Shown here: in pieces, positions 10,976 through 21,937 of the stretch
Layout of the letters: every line of letters begins with the position of its first letter
Numbering within the stretch: position 1 is the stretch's first letter
Translations under genes and position numbers: made by a program
Notes under the pieces: generated by a model
What the model was told of the DNA's origin: nothing
Database searches by the model: none
The model's input: only the letters and a program-made list of their open reading frames with translations
Assembly (NCBI RefSeq): GCF_030247185.1
Contig: NC_080571.1
Coordinates: 46,665,002 to 46,729,001 of the forward strand
Source of the DNA: Malaya genurostris
Lineage: Eukaryota; Arthropoda; Insecta; Diptera; Culicidae
DNA: 64,000 nucleotides
Direction of reading: 5' to 3'

Positions 10976-11160
10976 AATTTTGAATTGGAAAATTGGAAAA
11001 AATTGGAAAAAAAAAATATTCACAATATTGCCAATCGCTTTCCACACATCTTGACCACCTTTCTGGCAATTTATGAATACTACGCCAATAGAAATGTAGA
11101 TCTTCTGAAGTAAACCAATCAGACGTCCAATATTCGTAAGAATCGAATATTCGTAACAAT
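10976..11160 (-). pseudogene. mariner (Mos1-like) transposase C-terminus
   Basis: Minus-strand frame with WFTSEDLHFYWRSIHKLPERW then CVESDWQYCEYFF, the C-terminal tail of mauritiana-type mariner transposases. This differs from the irritans-type copies elsewhere in the window. Only about 40 residues survive. Confidence 0.8.
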
Positions 11161-11628
11161 CTTCGTAAGAATCGAAGTGCTACTCAGCCAATGCGTGGCC
11201 CTTCGATGAAAACAAATTGTAGTTTTAAGGGGCCAAGTCTGATGGATACGGGTGAAGTAGCTACCAAGTCAAGTGTTTTGATTGCATCTTGAATCTTTTT
11301 TCGGTTTTTTATCTGTCCTTCATTCACCTCAAGTGGTACTAATTTTTCACACTTTCGAACTTTTTTCAAAGCTTTTAAATGGTCAGAAATTGTTTTTAAG
11401 CTACATTTTACATTACACATTACTCAAAATCATTAGCTCTGATCCGTTTAAATCATAATTTTCATCACCATATACCTCAGCATACATTCGATGCGATTCT
11501 GCTACGCTTTTTTTTAAATGAAATAGGAAAATAATACTTTCCACAAATCATCACTTTCTGGTACAAAATTAGAAAATTTTAACACGATGAAAAAATATGT
11601 TTTTATTCGTTCAATGACTTGATGTATA
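11161..11628. other. Unassigned stretch with a 78-codon minus frame
   Basis: The minus frame at 11184-11420 is lysine-rich at first and then hydrophobic. I do not recognise it and see no neighbouring exon. It may be chance. Confidence 0.3.
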
Positions 11629-12096
11629 ATGCTTTTTCGCGACAAAGTCTGGACACCACTAAACACGCATATCTCAGGAAATATTTCGCAGACTGATGAA
11701 CGTAAGTCTGTTAATTGTGTGAAAACAATGGTTGATGATACTACAAGCTTCTAGATCAAAGAAGCGCGAATGCAATTGTGTCCGGTCGGATCTGTCAGTA
11801 AGAAAACGCAAAAAACGTGCTTTTGCTGTAAGCACTGCCCACAAAGTTCTTAAATCTCTCGATACACATGGGACAACAGTTAGGTAGGTTGGGAGCGGAA
11901 CAAAAATGGATCTCAGGTAAGAAACACCAGAAGGACGGGAAGGTTCGACAAATACTTCAGAAGAGACCAGATCTTTCGGTACGTACTTGTGGCTAAAAAA
12001 ATATAAATGTCTGCAACATTCGTGCATACTTTCAAGCACCGGCAAAGAATGAAGTTGTTCAAGGTCAAATCCGTACTGAACCGTAATGATAAAAAT

Positions 12097-12613
12097 ACAC
12101 TGAGGTCTAAAGCCGCGCAAAAAAAAGACGCTTAACTTCCGCTTTGAAAAACCGCGTAACTTCAGACATCCGCATAACAAAGCCCCAAAACTAACGAAAA
12201 AAAATTTTTTTTTTATGCCGAATGTCACAAAAATGCATGAAATGTTGAGGTATGGTGTAATCTCAAAAAATAAAATCGGAAAAATCGACTTTTGGACTTA
12301 GAGAATTTGAAACCGCGTAACTTCTGAAATCCGCGTAGAAACAAATCGCAAAATTGAAGGATTATTTTTGATACCGAATGTCTTAGAAATTCATGAAACG
12401 TCCAGATCATTTTTTTTAATCGAAAATTTTCCAAGTGTCAGAGAGTTGATTTGAAAAAAAATTGGGATTACACCAGATCTCGACGTTTCATGCATTTCTT
12501 ATACAAAATAACTTAGGGAAAATACGCATAAAAAACCGCGTAACTTCGGCAATCCACGTAAAAAAACCGCATGAAAAACTGCATAAAAAGACCGCGTATA
12601 AAAGATCTCAGTG
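12097..12613. repeat. GCGG-type MITE, most complete copy (TA target)
   Basis: Flanked by TA at 12095-12096 and 12614-12615. The ends CACTGAGGTCT and AGATCTCAGTG are inverted. Near both ends short units such as AACCGCGTAACTTC and AATCCGCGTA repeat in tandem. Inside are copies of a GATCTCGACGTTTCATGCAT module. It has no coding capacity. It sits inside the DD37E element at 11629-13805. Relatives: 10367, 13100-13150, 30059-30330, 50130-51070, 59770-59975. Confidence 0.65.
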
Positions 12614-12615
12614 TA

Positions 12616-13150
12616 ATGTGACGTCTGAAATCCGGGTTGTATTGCGAATATAAGACTGATTTTCCTGATTTTTGTTTGAATCCCACTTCCGGTTTCTGAA
12701 TTACAGGATGATATGTGCAAATGAAAATAAGTGCACTTACTTTTCTCAGAGACGTCTGAACCGATTCTTACATTTTTACTTAGATTCAAATGAAAGATAT
12801 AATTATCCCTGCAAAGTTCTTGAACTTTTTTTCGATCCGACTTCCGGTTCCAGAATTACAGGGTGATTAGTGTAAAAATTCCTATTTCAAATTACTTCCT
12901 CACTTTTCTCAGAGATGGCATGACCGATTTAAGCAGACTTAACTTCAAATGAAAGGTCTCATGGTCCCATACAAAACTCAGGTCAGGGAAGGAGGCTAAA
13001 ATAATTTCTAAACTTGCCTCAATACTATTCCGATCGGTAGTCATTGTCAGTAGACGACCAAACAAATTAATTTCAGCTTTCTGGTTCCCGGTATACAAAA
13101 CAACTTCGGTAAAAGATGCGTAACTTCGAGAATACGCATAAAAACCGCGG
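12616..13150 (-). repeat. Modular GGAAGTCGG repeat, two units
   Basis: Two minus-strand units containing the core CCGGAACCGGAAGTCGGATC (diverged) at about 12680-12710 and 12835-12860, each followed by a segment reading CATTTGAA..AAAATCGG-like. The same units occur in plus orientation at 38030-38905 and 62030-62915. Confidence 0.6.
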
Positions 13151-13432
13151 TGCTGGAAAACTAAGCAACTTCCCGGAGTGTCTTAATACTGCCATGCAAC
13201 GGAACGGCGTTGAGGAGCATTTTAGAACGATGTAAGACGCCAAGTTTGTCGAAAAATATTTGGTTTGGCAGGCAATATGCAGCTGTGGTCGATCAAACCA
13301 AAACTTCATCACTACCGGAACGGTAAACAAGGAAATAAACCGTGACGAATGCCTAAGAAAGCGATTGTTACCATTCCTACGCAGCCATGATGTTTCCTCG
13401 CTATTCTGGTATTTATTGGCATCTTGTCACTA

Positions 13433-13490
13433 CCCCAAAGGTGTTTGGGATAAAGCGGTATAACCCCAAAGGTGTATTGGTATAAAGCGA
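13433..13490 (+). repeat. Short tandem duplication in DD37E remnant
   Basis: ACCCCAAAGGTGTTTGGGAT with the following AAAGCGGTAT is repeated immediately as a slightly changed copy. It disrupts the transposase frame just after the second catalytic block. Confidence 0.6.
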
Positions 13491-13805
13491 AAGGAGTCTA
13501 AATTGTACCAAAAGAGGCGAATCCACCTAATTGCACGGAGCTACGATCCATCCAGTGATGTTGAGCTCTCGCGAAAAATTTCGAATATCTTGGACACAGG
13601 CAACTAAACCGGTTGCAAAGAACACACACGCTACTGGCTGGAGTAAACTCAAACGTTTGTAGTTTCTTCAAGCAGCCTAATTAAGTAACTGTAATTAGTT
13701 TTAGGATGACTAATTATGAATAAAAAAATGCATCTTGGAGTGAACTAACAGCAAATTTGTTTTATTTAAAGTTTAATCTGTCCAGATTTTGTCGCGAACA
13801 AGTCT

Positions 13806-14060
13806 TATTAAATATGTTTTGAAAAATGTCATAGCAACTAAACAAAACAAAAAAATAAGACTCCTTTACTCTAAATGCTATGTTTATACTATCTATACGT
13901 TTGTACAAGAAGATAATATTTCCGCTCACGCTTTGTCCGTCTACATTTTAAATCTTCTTTCCACTATGTTATACTACAGTCACTGTCCAAATACTTAAAA
14001 ATAATTATGAATTGTATGCGAGATTATGAAAAAACATGGCCAGAAAATGGATCTTTAGTA
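13806..14060. other. AT-rich spacer
   Basis: Nothing recognised between the DD37E right end and the next TA-flanked MITE. Confidence 0.35.
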
Positions 14061-14498
14061 CACACTTCGAAATAACCCTGTAATTTACCATCTTATCAGA
14101 TGCACAGGAATGGAGCGTCGCAATTCACGCAAATTTACATCGAAGAACATTTAATATTTTGTCTAGAATTCTATGCCATGAAATTCATTGAAAAAAAAAC
14201 GAACACTGATAGCGGCCGCCGCGACTTGAACCGAGAATCATTCGATCGCAACGTACGTCCGTTAATCGGCTGAGCCACAGCAGCACACATCTGTTTGGCT
14301 GGTAAAAGGTGCATTTGAATTCATACAGTCGCACCTCCTAGCAGAATGTAAGTTACAGTCGAAACCAGTAAAATTCATGATAGTTTAACATTAAGTCATT
14401 ACAAATGAAATTTTCCGTCATTTGACCAATTGGGTCTTTCGGAATTACATCGTATGAGGGTTTAAGTCACCCTGTAAAATTCAATTTATTTTTTTGTG
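14061..14498. repeat. TA-flanked MITE carrying a tRNA-like segment
   Basis: TA at 14059-14060 and 14499-14500; inverted ends CACACTTCGAAATAACCCTG and its diverged partner ending TTTTTTTGTG. A deleted copy is at 35808-36038. On the minus strand, 14219-14295 reads GTGGCTCAGCCGATTAACG then CGGTTCAAGTCGCGG about 40 bases later, close to tRNA A and B boxes. So this MITE may carry an internal pol III promoter of tRNA origin. It is not a usable tRNA: no clear acceptor stem. Confidence 0.65.
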
Positions 14499-14500
14499 TA

Positions 14501-14680
14501 GTATCATTTGTTATTTCACCACTAATATCCATTTCTGACATTCGAGTCCGAAACTAACCCGACAAACCGCACGCTAAATCATGAGAATTTGTGTCAATTC
14601 AGGACTGGCTAAAATGCGTATAAATAAATAAATAAATAAATAAAAATGTTACAGTATATAACCCAATCGGATCTACATTA
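14501..14680. repeat. SINE-like tail with (TAAA)n
   Basis: Contains GACATTCGAGTCCGAAACTA and ends CTGGCTAAAATGCGTATAAA then TAAA repeats to 14645, resembling the 3' tail of the unit at 6185-6400. Weakly supported. Confidence 0.35.
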
Positions 14681-16886
14681 AAGCCGCCTGATCAACTCCA
14701 GAATGCCCCAAATGAATACGGACCCCAACCCGACCCGTCCCGACCGTGTACGAAACCAACGGATTCCGATACGCTTCAGGTTTACGCTTCCGCTTCCCCG
14801 GGTGCCGAAAGCTGTCAGTTCGAGGGATTTCGTAAATGATGGCAGCAAACGAACGGCTCAGGACGAATATAAAATTATTTGTATTGTAAACATAAACATA
14901 CTTCGAATTCAAATCTCATTTTGTGAAAATTGTGCACGTTTTCTACGCTGGATCCGTGAAATGCGTCACGCCTTTTTTTCGCTCTTTTGTGGTGGGGTGG
15001 GGGGAGAATATTAAATCGGGGCACACGGATTCACATTTTGTTGCTACACGGATCGGTCTTATTTATTCATTTATTTTTTTCTTTTCCCTGTTGAGGATGC
15101 GAGCCGTGTTCATAATAATCGATGGACTGTGGGAATTTTGTCTGCATTACTATACGTGGCTGAAATACGTTAAGAGGGATTTTCACATACGTCCTCAAGT
15201 ATTGCTATTCGAGGACGTTTTGTTTGGTTTACTATCAGCTGCTGCATATGTATCAATATGATGAATAAACATAAACAAACGAATATACTTGTTCGGATTG
15301 CGGGACTATCGATTAGGGTATATATTTTTGTTGCTGTTGTTGTTGATGTTGTACTCCTTGTTATCAAATTATTTGTCGACACATTTCCACACAATGGATT
15401 CACATTGTCAGGTTGGTTCCGACTCAACGGAAGCTCTCCGTATCGGCATCCTCCTTCGGCAGTCGGTTGGTGAGTTTACTTCGCCGGTAAAATCGGTCAT
15501 AAAAAAAAGTTGCAAGCATATAGCAATTTTACGTAACAATCGTCCTGTTTTATCGTGCCTCAGTACCGCTGCGACGAGACGAAATTTATGACGGTATTCG
15601 GTACACTGGCTTTCTCCTTTGCCCGCGTCGGTCCCATATTGTCTTCTTAGTCCTGATATATGTACTGAAAATTGTATCCGTGAAACATTGCTACAATTGC
15701 GAGAAATGTGTGACTGTTTATTGCTTCAGCTGGAGCGCGTCGTCAAACTGATAGCTGATGGAGAGATATGGCAAGTGAAGTAATGCTTGACACATTTGCG
15801 CTTCGCGCGTTCGAGATGAGAGAAGGGATTAAATTGACTTCAATTAAAGCAAAGGCATAATTTCAGGCGAACGAAATTCCTAATCGAACGAAAACCGCAG
15901 AAATCTTACTGTACGCGTGTACGGTTTTCTTTCCCACAAGAACGTCAAACCATGAAATCCTAGTTAATCTTCTCAGTTTATTAGATTCTGCGTGCGAACT
16001 GCCGGAAAGGATCACGGAAAACCAAGAACCAATTTTGATTGAGCGTGAGATTTGGTCCACGCCGCGAATCTGTCGTTTTCATATCCGAGGCTCTCCCGGG
16101 AGTACATATTTTTATGGTCCAACCGGGAAAGTGCACTTTCGTGAGAAAATAACGAATTGTTTTATGGTTTCAACCGCAAAATGATTTCCTACTGGCACGT
16201 TCCGCAAATAAAATAAATACAAACCTCCCAGATTCCCGGGCAGCTGCAGAAATCGTGCCCGGCAGAAATTGCGGTTCTAGCGCATAGGCAGTAGTGTGTA
16301 AGATTCGAGGGACGTTCGAAGCTTATCGCTATGGCAAGCGTCGACTGTTAAGCACTAAAGATAGCCCTGTCAGTCCGGTGCTATTAACTCACCAATGGGA
16401 GGATATTTTGACATTAATTACATTCACGCGTAGGCTGTCCTTTGCCGCACGTCATTAGTGCGATGCGTGACCCAAGTCAACCCAGGTAGACCGACCAACC
16501 AACCAGCCAAGTCCAAAAACCTAAAGTAATTAGTTCGATGCGGTTGACCTTTGAGCTACTGATGACTTGACGGTGACACGCAAATCCATTCAACCCGGCA
16601 GATAATGCCGAACGGGATTCATCGTTTACTGGCATGTTTATCGTCCCCCACGGAAGGCAGATCAGGTTGTCTGATCTGACGGTAGCATCTTAATTAGGGT
16701 TTCATGACACAACTTCCACGAACGCCACCTGTTTCGCTCGGGTTAGATTTTTGTTAAAATAAAATTTGTGTGACTTCTTCCGAAACTCGTAAAACTCCGG
16801 ACAACCGGCTGTCGGGAGGTTCGCTATCAATTCATACATTGTGTTCTAATTTTTGTTTTCAATTGATAGCTGAAGTGCTGGCAAGG
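14680..16886. other. Unique, GC-richer island without recognised gene
   Basis: About 2.2 kb without any repeat shared with the rest of the window. Frames of 60-110 codons occur on both strands (for example 14923-15261 plus and 15170-15427 minus) but overlap each other and match nothing I know. It includes homeodomain-like ATTAATTACATT near 16413. A host non-coding block is the simplest reading. Confidence 0.4.
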
Positions 16887-16888
16887 TA

Positions 16889-18188
16889 AAGAGTGTATCG
16901 ATAAGTAGTTAGCAACATTCAAACAGTTATTACTCTGAAATGGCTTAATTTTTGCAGCGTGTTTTGCGGTGACATGTTTGTTTACATGTCAATAAGAGCT
17001 GCTCAATCGATTGGTTTCGGTACGGTTTATTGTTTCAATGATGAGTCGAATTAATCCGGAAACGCGATAGAAAATTCTGCACACTTGATGCTCAGAAAGT
17101 GGTGTCACGCACAACGAAATTGCAAAACGGGTGAAAGTGCACCACACCAGTGTCAACAATATTATCGAGTAGTTCGGTAATACCCTTTCCATGAAGGATT
17201 TGCCCCGATCCGGTAGGAAAACGGGTCCCAGCCAGCCCGGCCGGGACTTAAAAGTGGTTGAGTCCATCAGGAAAAACCCATCGGCGTCGACGCGGGATCT
17301 AGCCAAGCAGTTCAACACCAGCATTGGGATGATTCAACGGATCAAAGTTCTGAACTCCCTGAAAGCGTACAAGAAACAGAAGGTGCCGAAAAAGTCCTTG
17401 GTACAGCTAGTTCAGGCCAAAACAAGAGCGCGAAAACTGTATAACCGGATTCTACAGAATAAAGACGGACGCATCCTGATCGACGACGAAACCTACGCCA
17501 AGGAAGACTCTCGAGCGCTGCCCGGATCACAATATTATACGAAATCGGTGTACCAGGACCTGTACGACGCTTACACCACGGGGGCGATGGAAAAGTTTGG
17601 GTAGAAGGTGTTGGTCTGGCAAGCAATTTGTACCTGTGGTTTGCGGTCGTCGATTTTCTTCACGAAGGGCACAATTAACGCCAAGGTGTACGAGGAAGAA
17701 TGTTTGAAGAAGAGAATGCTGCCACTGTACAGAACGCATAAGGCTCCTCTTCTCTTCTGGCTGGATTTGGCTTCAGCCCCTTACGCAAACTCCGTTCTAC
17801 AGTGGTTGTTAAAAAATAATGTACAATTCGTGGAAAAGGATATCAACCCACCGAACTGCCCGGATCTTCGACCAATTGAAAGGTATTGGGTAATTGTCAA
17901 GCGGCACTTTCGGAAAGAAGGTACAGTGTCCCAAAACATGCAGGAGTTAAAAAAAACTGGACAGCTGCCATCAGGAAAGTCACAAAAGCAACTGTGCAGA
18001 ATTTAATGAAGAATGTCAAGTCTAAAGGGCGAGCGTTGCACAGAAACTAGGATTTTCTTCTATATAATCAGTGAAATGCATGAAAATGTAATTTTTCTAC
18101 AATATATCGAAAACTGATGTCAAAATATGTTTTTTTTCGCTTTTTTATTCAATAATCAATGTTGCTAACTACTTTTCGATACGCTCCT
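16889..18188 (+). mobile_element. ITmD37E element, full length but broken
   Basis: Terminal repeats of about 29 bp at 16889-16917 and 18160-18188 share GTATCGAWAAGTAGTTAGCA and are flanked by TA on both sides. The transposase runs from about 17040: first helix-turn-helix NEIAKRVKVHHTSV, second SIRKNPSASTRDLAKQFNTS, D in IDDETY, D in FWLDLASAPY, and E in LRPIERYW with 37 residues between the last two. Defects: in-frame stops near 17170 and at 17602-17604, and a frameshift near 17950 that moves the C-terminus (KNVKSKGRALHRN) out of frame. At 1.3 kb it is the normal size for the family. Confidence 0.92.
17191..18006 (+). pseudogene. ITmD37E transposase (broken)
   Basis: Two frames separated by a single TAG (17602-17604): residues for the linker and first aspartate (17191-17601), then VWQAICTCGLRSS through the second aspartate and the glutamate (17608-18006). 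In this family the protein binds terminal repeats through paired helix-turn-helix motifs and cuts and rejoins DNA at TA. The catalytic triad is intact, but the stop and the late frameshift make it inactive. Confidence 0.88.
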
Positions 18189-18190
18189 TA

Positions 18191-18900
18191 ATTGCTCTGA
18201 CTACATGTCTGAGACTCAGCATGGATTCATGCCAAAGCGTTCAATTTCCACAAATTAAGTAACCTACCCTTCCTTCATTATACCTTCTTCACAATTACGA
18301 CCACAAGTAGATTCAATACACAGCGATTTCGCTACTGTGTTCGACAAAATCATTCACCACATAACGATCTCCAAGTTAAGTATACTAACAGGCGATGAAA
18401 TGATAGCGAAAATAGAAGACTGTACAACCTCATCATTTGCTGTTACCTCTGGAGTTCCTCAAGGAAGTCACCTTGGACCGTTTATAATTTTATTGTATGT
18501 CAACGATCTAAATTTTTCGATCAAGTGTATGAAACTATCGTTCGCTCTTGACTTTAAATAATTTCATACAATCACATCTGCAGCTGGCTCAGAGCTCCTA
18601 CAAAAACGGTCGGATAATTTAACTAATTGGTGTAACATCAACAAAATGGTTTTAAATGTCACTAAATGCCCAGTCATCTCTTTCAGTCGCAAAAAGTCTG
18701 TATTCAAGTTCGACTATAATATTTCCCAAACTGTTCTCGAACGCGCATCATCTGTTAGGGACCTGAGTGTTCTTCTGGATTCCAAGTCAAATTTTAAGGG
18801 GCACATAGAGTTTACTATCTCCTTTAAACTTACTGGGTTACCATGACCGCTGCAAACTGATTGGTCTCGATTTATTATTTGTCCGTCGCGATGTTTGATC
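18191..18900 (+). pseudogene. LINE reverse transcriptase fragment, internally deleted
   Basis: Same family as 1-1558 but on the plus strand: SETQHGFMPKR, then FDKIIHHITISKL, GVPQGSHLGPF and MKLSFALDFK. The catalytic FADD reads FALD. A second stretch (18646-18846) has VISFSRKKS and VLLDSKSNFKGH. At about 18826 the sequence jumps to YHDRCKLIGLDLLFV, so about 270 bases present in the sister copy are missing. It begins exactly at the TA of the DD37E element and the upstream half of the LINE is not found on the other side. Confidence 0.85.
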
Positions 18901-19139
18901 ATCATTGCGTATCGATCATCAGAAGAAAAAAAAACTTGCCGAACAAGAAGATGTTGAAGCAAAAAAAAAATAGTCTTCGTTGAAGTCTGTATAACTTCTT
19001 TCAAAATCACAATTGTAAGCAATTTTATTTTTACTGTAACTATTTGCGTACATCTGAGAGTAGAAAATAACTAAGGACATCGAAGTACACCGTACAAAGT
19101 GCAAAAGGTCCCCATGACGTTAGGAAACAATAGTTGTAA
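18901..19139. other. Short spacer, nothing recognised
   Basis: A-rich sequence with several A runs and no family match. Confidence 0.3.
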
Positions 19140-19310
19140 AAGTTTGAAAAAATACATGATTTGGCAAGTAGTTTGCTTATGTGGAAAGCGGAGCACTCTA
19201 TATGTAACAACCGGGACGACCAAACGGCAAGAAATGCATTAAGGAATGTATCCAAAAGTGTTCACTTCCACGTCTAATGTCATACAATAGTCTTTCGCTT
19301 CGCAGACTTG
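19140..19310 (+). pseudogene. Decayed ITmD37E scrap
   Basis: Plus-strand translation gives YMIWQVVCLCGKRS, then VTTGTT and, after a frameshift, KECIQKCSLPRL. This is the segment between the first and second catalytic residues of the DD37E family (compare VWQVICSCGK in the copy at 7075). No catalytic residue survives. Confidence 0.65.
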
Positions 19311-19339
19311 TGAACAAATTTGAAAAAATAACAGTAGAA

Positions 19340-19471
19340 ATGGTGGTATAACCAGGACCAACAAGCCAGTTGTCATAGGTTCGAGTCCTGACCTGTAAGG
19401 ATTCATCATGCAATGATTCTGTACGCTAAGTACAAGACCGAATTCCACAAAAGGATGCTTTTTACACACAT
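19340..19471 (+). repeat. tRNA-derived SINE fragment
   Basis: Plus-strand copy with ACAAGCCAGTTGTCATAGGT, B box GGTTCGAGTCCTG, then ATGCAATGATTCTGTACGCT and AATTCCACAAAAGGATGC. Part of the body is deleted compared with 37723-37926. Confidence 0.75.
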
Positions 19472-20769
19472 CTTCAATATGCCAAACCTTTTGTTTGACA
19501 CCACCTGGTGAATGTAATGTTCTTTAGGCAAATCATTGCAACTCTGAAACACTTATTTGCAAATGGCGTCCAAGAAGAAGTTGAAATAAATTGATTGAGC
19601 ATTTTGAATAAACTACACTCTGAAAAAAAGGTTCAGAGCGTCCACTAAAAAATTTAAAAAAAAAACTTTCGAGTTTTTTTTTTCGATAATGTAATTTTAA
19701 TCTTATACTTAAGTTAAGGAGGAAGAGTAAATTAATTTGGTGATATTTTTTAAAGGCTATTTGCAAATCATTTTTCGAAAAAGCGAAAGACAATTTGTAT
19801 TTGTATCGAATAAAAAAATACAGGTTGAAGTATAAAAATATATTGAAAATAGTCAAAGTTATGACTCTTTCTCTAAGTGCATTTCGTAAAGAGGCTTGCG
19901 GTGTACACTTTTCAAATCGAACCGCTTAACTGAAAGAAAATAAAATATTGAATGAAACCAAGTTTTTAGGTACTGAAAATTCTAAACAATAATCGTTCAA
20001 GTACACGAGCTTGTGAATACGAGAAACTATCGCTTTTATGGTACTTCATGATATTTAAATCTATGGAAATTTGATCGAGATATCCAAAAATATTGCGAGT
20101 TGTCAAGGAAAAAACGTAATTTTCACTGTCACTGATTTAACTCTTTTTTTTATCTTTTCAGGTAAGCTTACTCGTGAGTAGATTGACAGTCTTTGGGAAG
20201 CGTGAGTAGAAATAATGGTGAAAATTTATTTATCGCGGTATTTCATGCCTGGTCATAGTGAACGGCTTGATGACAATATTGACACAAGGTTTGCTGCTTT
20301 TCGCAGGTGACCAGCATTCTACATGATGATCTTTCGTTGAAATCGTAAGTTGAAATGGAATTGGTTTCGTTGATGGGACTAAGGTTAATTCCTACAACTT
20401 GCGCATTTTTTTTTGTAAAAATCTATTTATCCACATCAATAACATCTAAGTATAAAATTTGAGGAATATTTTGCAAAATTTTCACGAAGAAATATCAAAA
20501 GTTATTTCTCCAGGTACCTTTTATGGGACTCTTGTAAATGGAAACGTGACATTTTGCGATGAAAAACGGTCAATTTGTTATTGTAATTTTTATTTATTTA
20601 ATGAAAATGATTAACAAATTTGAAAATAACTCTCTAGCTCAAGTTACCTCATGAATTATGTACAGAAATATTGTGTCAAATTTCAAAAGGAACGGTGCAG
20701 TAGCTATGAAGTTATAAGAGGTACCGTTTTTAAAAACCTAAATATATGAACGTTCGCGTTTAAAATTCT
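19472..20769. other. AT-rich stretch, nothing recognised
   Basis: No transposase, terminal repeat or credible frame. The last 150 bases (CAAATTTCAAAAGGAACGG..) may already be a decayed edge of the tandem array that follows. Confidence 0.35.
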
Positions 20770-21370
20770 CTGTCACTTCTTATTCCGGGCATTTAATGGT
20801 ATAAATGACATAACCGACAAAACGCACGTTATTTCTTACCACTCAATTTTTTCGGAGATGGCTGACCCGACTTCAACAAACTTAGGCTCGTTTTAAGGCT
20901 CTTGTTAAGCCATTGATAAAGTTCGAAGATCAAATGGCTGTCAATTTTGGTTCCGGAGATATAATTGTATAAGTGACGTGACCGACAAAATACGTTTTTT
21001 TTTGTACCGCTCAATTCTCAGAAATGGTTGACTGATTTCAACCAACGTAGGCTGGTTTTAAACCTACTATTAGGGTATTGATCAAGTTCAAATGGCTGTC
21101 AATTTTGGTTCCGGAGATATTATGTTATAACTGACATAACCAACAAAACGCGCCTTTTCTCTCCGCTCAATTTTATCGCAGATAGCCTTAGAACCGATTT
21201 AAACAAAGTTAGGTTCGTTTGGAAAAAAATAGGTTCGTTAAACAGGTTTGAAGTTCAAATATCTGTCACTTACGGTTTCGCTGATGTAATGGCATATGTG
21301 ACGTAAACGTCAAAACTCATTATCGCTTATTATTGCCGAATATGTGACATAAACATTGATGCATGGTTTT
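20770..21370. repeat. Tandem array, about 160-165 bp units
   Basis: Three to four diverged units. Landmarks recur: CCGACAAAACGCACGTT (20814), CCGACAAAATACGTTTTT (20982), CCAACAAAACGCGCC (21141), each followed by CCGCTCAATTyT, a cAGAKATGG-like block, and TCAAATGGCTGTCAATTTTG then GTTCCGGAGATAT. Diverged relatives of the single module in the GGAAGTCGG repeats. Confidence 0.7.
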
Positions 21371-21589
21371 GTGAACTACCCGAATCAATCTGAATAAATT
21401 GGTGTCAAAAAGGAGCCCAAATTAGTGTCATTAATTTTTTTAATAAAAAGGCAAACAATATTTTAAAGAGACCGTGTCGATGAAAGAGGAAGGCATTATC
21501 ACACCACTAGGTGGATTAAGAATAAGTTTTTAAATAAAACAATACCATAAATCATTTATGAACTAACCTAATTTTGTGCAGAGGGCACC

Positions 21590-21720
21590 TCTCCGAATTT
21601 ATTTTCTTTACGCTTCGTCTTCGACTCGTCAATGCATAACAGTTTATGTTTAACTGTTATGCCACCTAATAATTCAACATAAACCGCTAAGCCAACATAA
21701 AGCTCAAACTCTACTTGTGT
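21590..21720 (+). repeat. Dispersed hairpin repeat, copy 1
   Basis: CGTCTTCGACTCGTCAATGC is followed by a near-palindrome GCATAACAGTT..AACTGTTATGC and CCACCTAATA. Other copies: 29945-30000, 40880-40935, 57945-58020 (plus) and 59155-59215 (minus). Confidence 0.65.
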
Positions 21721-21937
21721 TGCGCAACTTTAAAAAAATACGCTGAAGTGTACTACCATTCTTTAGGTTTCAAAATGACAGTGTTCATTACGAACTTTAA
21801 TCTACTCGAATATATATTGTTGATCTTAAAGCTGGAAAAATTGTTTCATGAACCGTCCAAGCATGTCAATTTGAAACGTTGTTAAAAAGTTCAAGATGTT
21901 AGTCAGTTTTGTACAGAGAAAACCATGATGTGTGCTA

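Larger units (their letters stand above)
11629..13805 (+). mobile_element. ITmD37E-type element with nested insertions
   Basis: The ends are inverted copies: TTCGCGACAAAGTCTGGACA at 11635 and its counterpart near 13775-13797, at equal distance from TA on both sides (11627-11628 and 13806-13807). Inside on the plus strand is an N-terminal part of the transposase (about 11790-12090: FAVSTAHKVLKSLDTHGTTV, GKVRQILQKRPDLSV) and a middle part (about 13216-13570: LVWQAICSCG, FWYLLASCHY, then NPPNC). Between them about 1.1 kb of other repeats is inserted (12097-12613 MITE and modular repeat to 13150), and the first catalytic block is lost. Many stops and frameshifts. Dead, old copy. Confidence 0.65.

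Noticed and set aside
14219..14295. True tRNA gene
   Set aside because: A and B boxes resemble a tRNA but there is no paired acceptor stem, and it sits inside a MITE.
14923..15261. 112-codon plus frame with hydrophobic segments
   Set aside because: Composition-driven (T-rich strand); the opposite strand also has an open frame here; no family match.
20770..21370. CRISPR-like spaced repeats
   Set aside because: Units are about 165 bp, diverged and contiguous, in a eukaryotic context; no short identical repeats with unique spacers.
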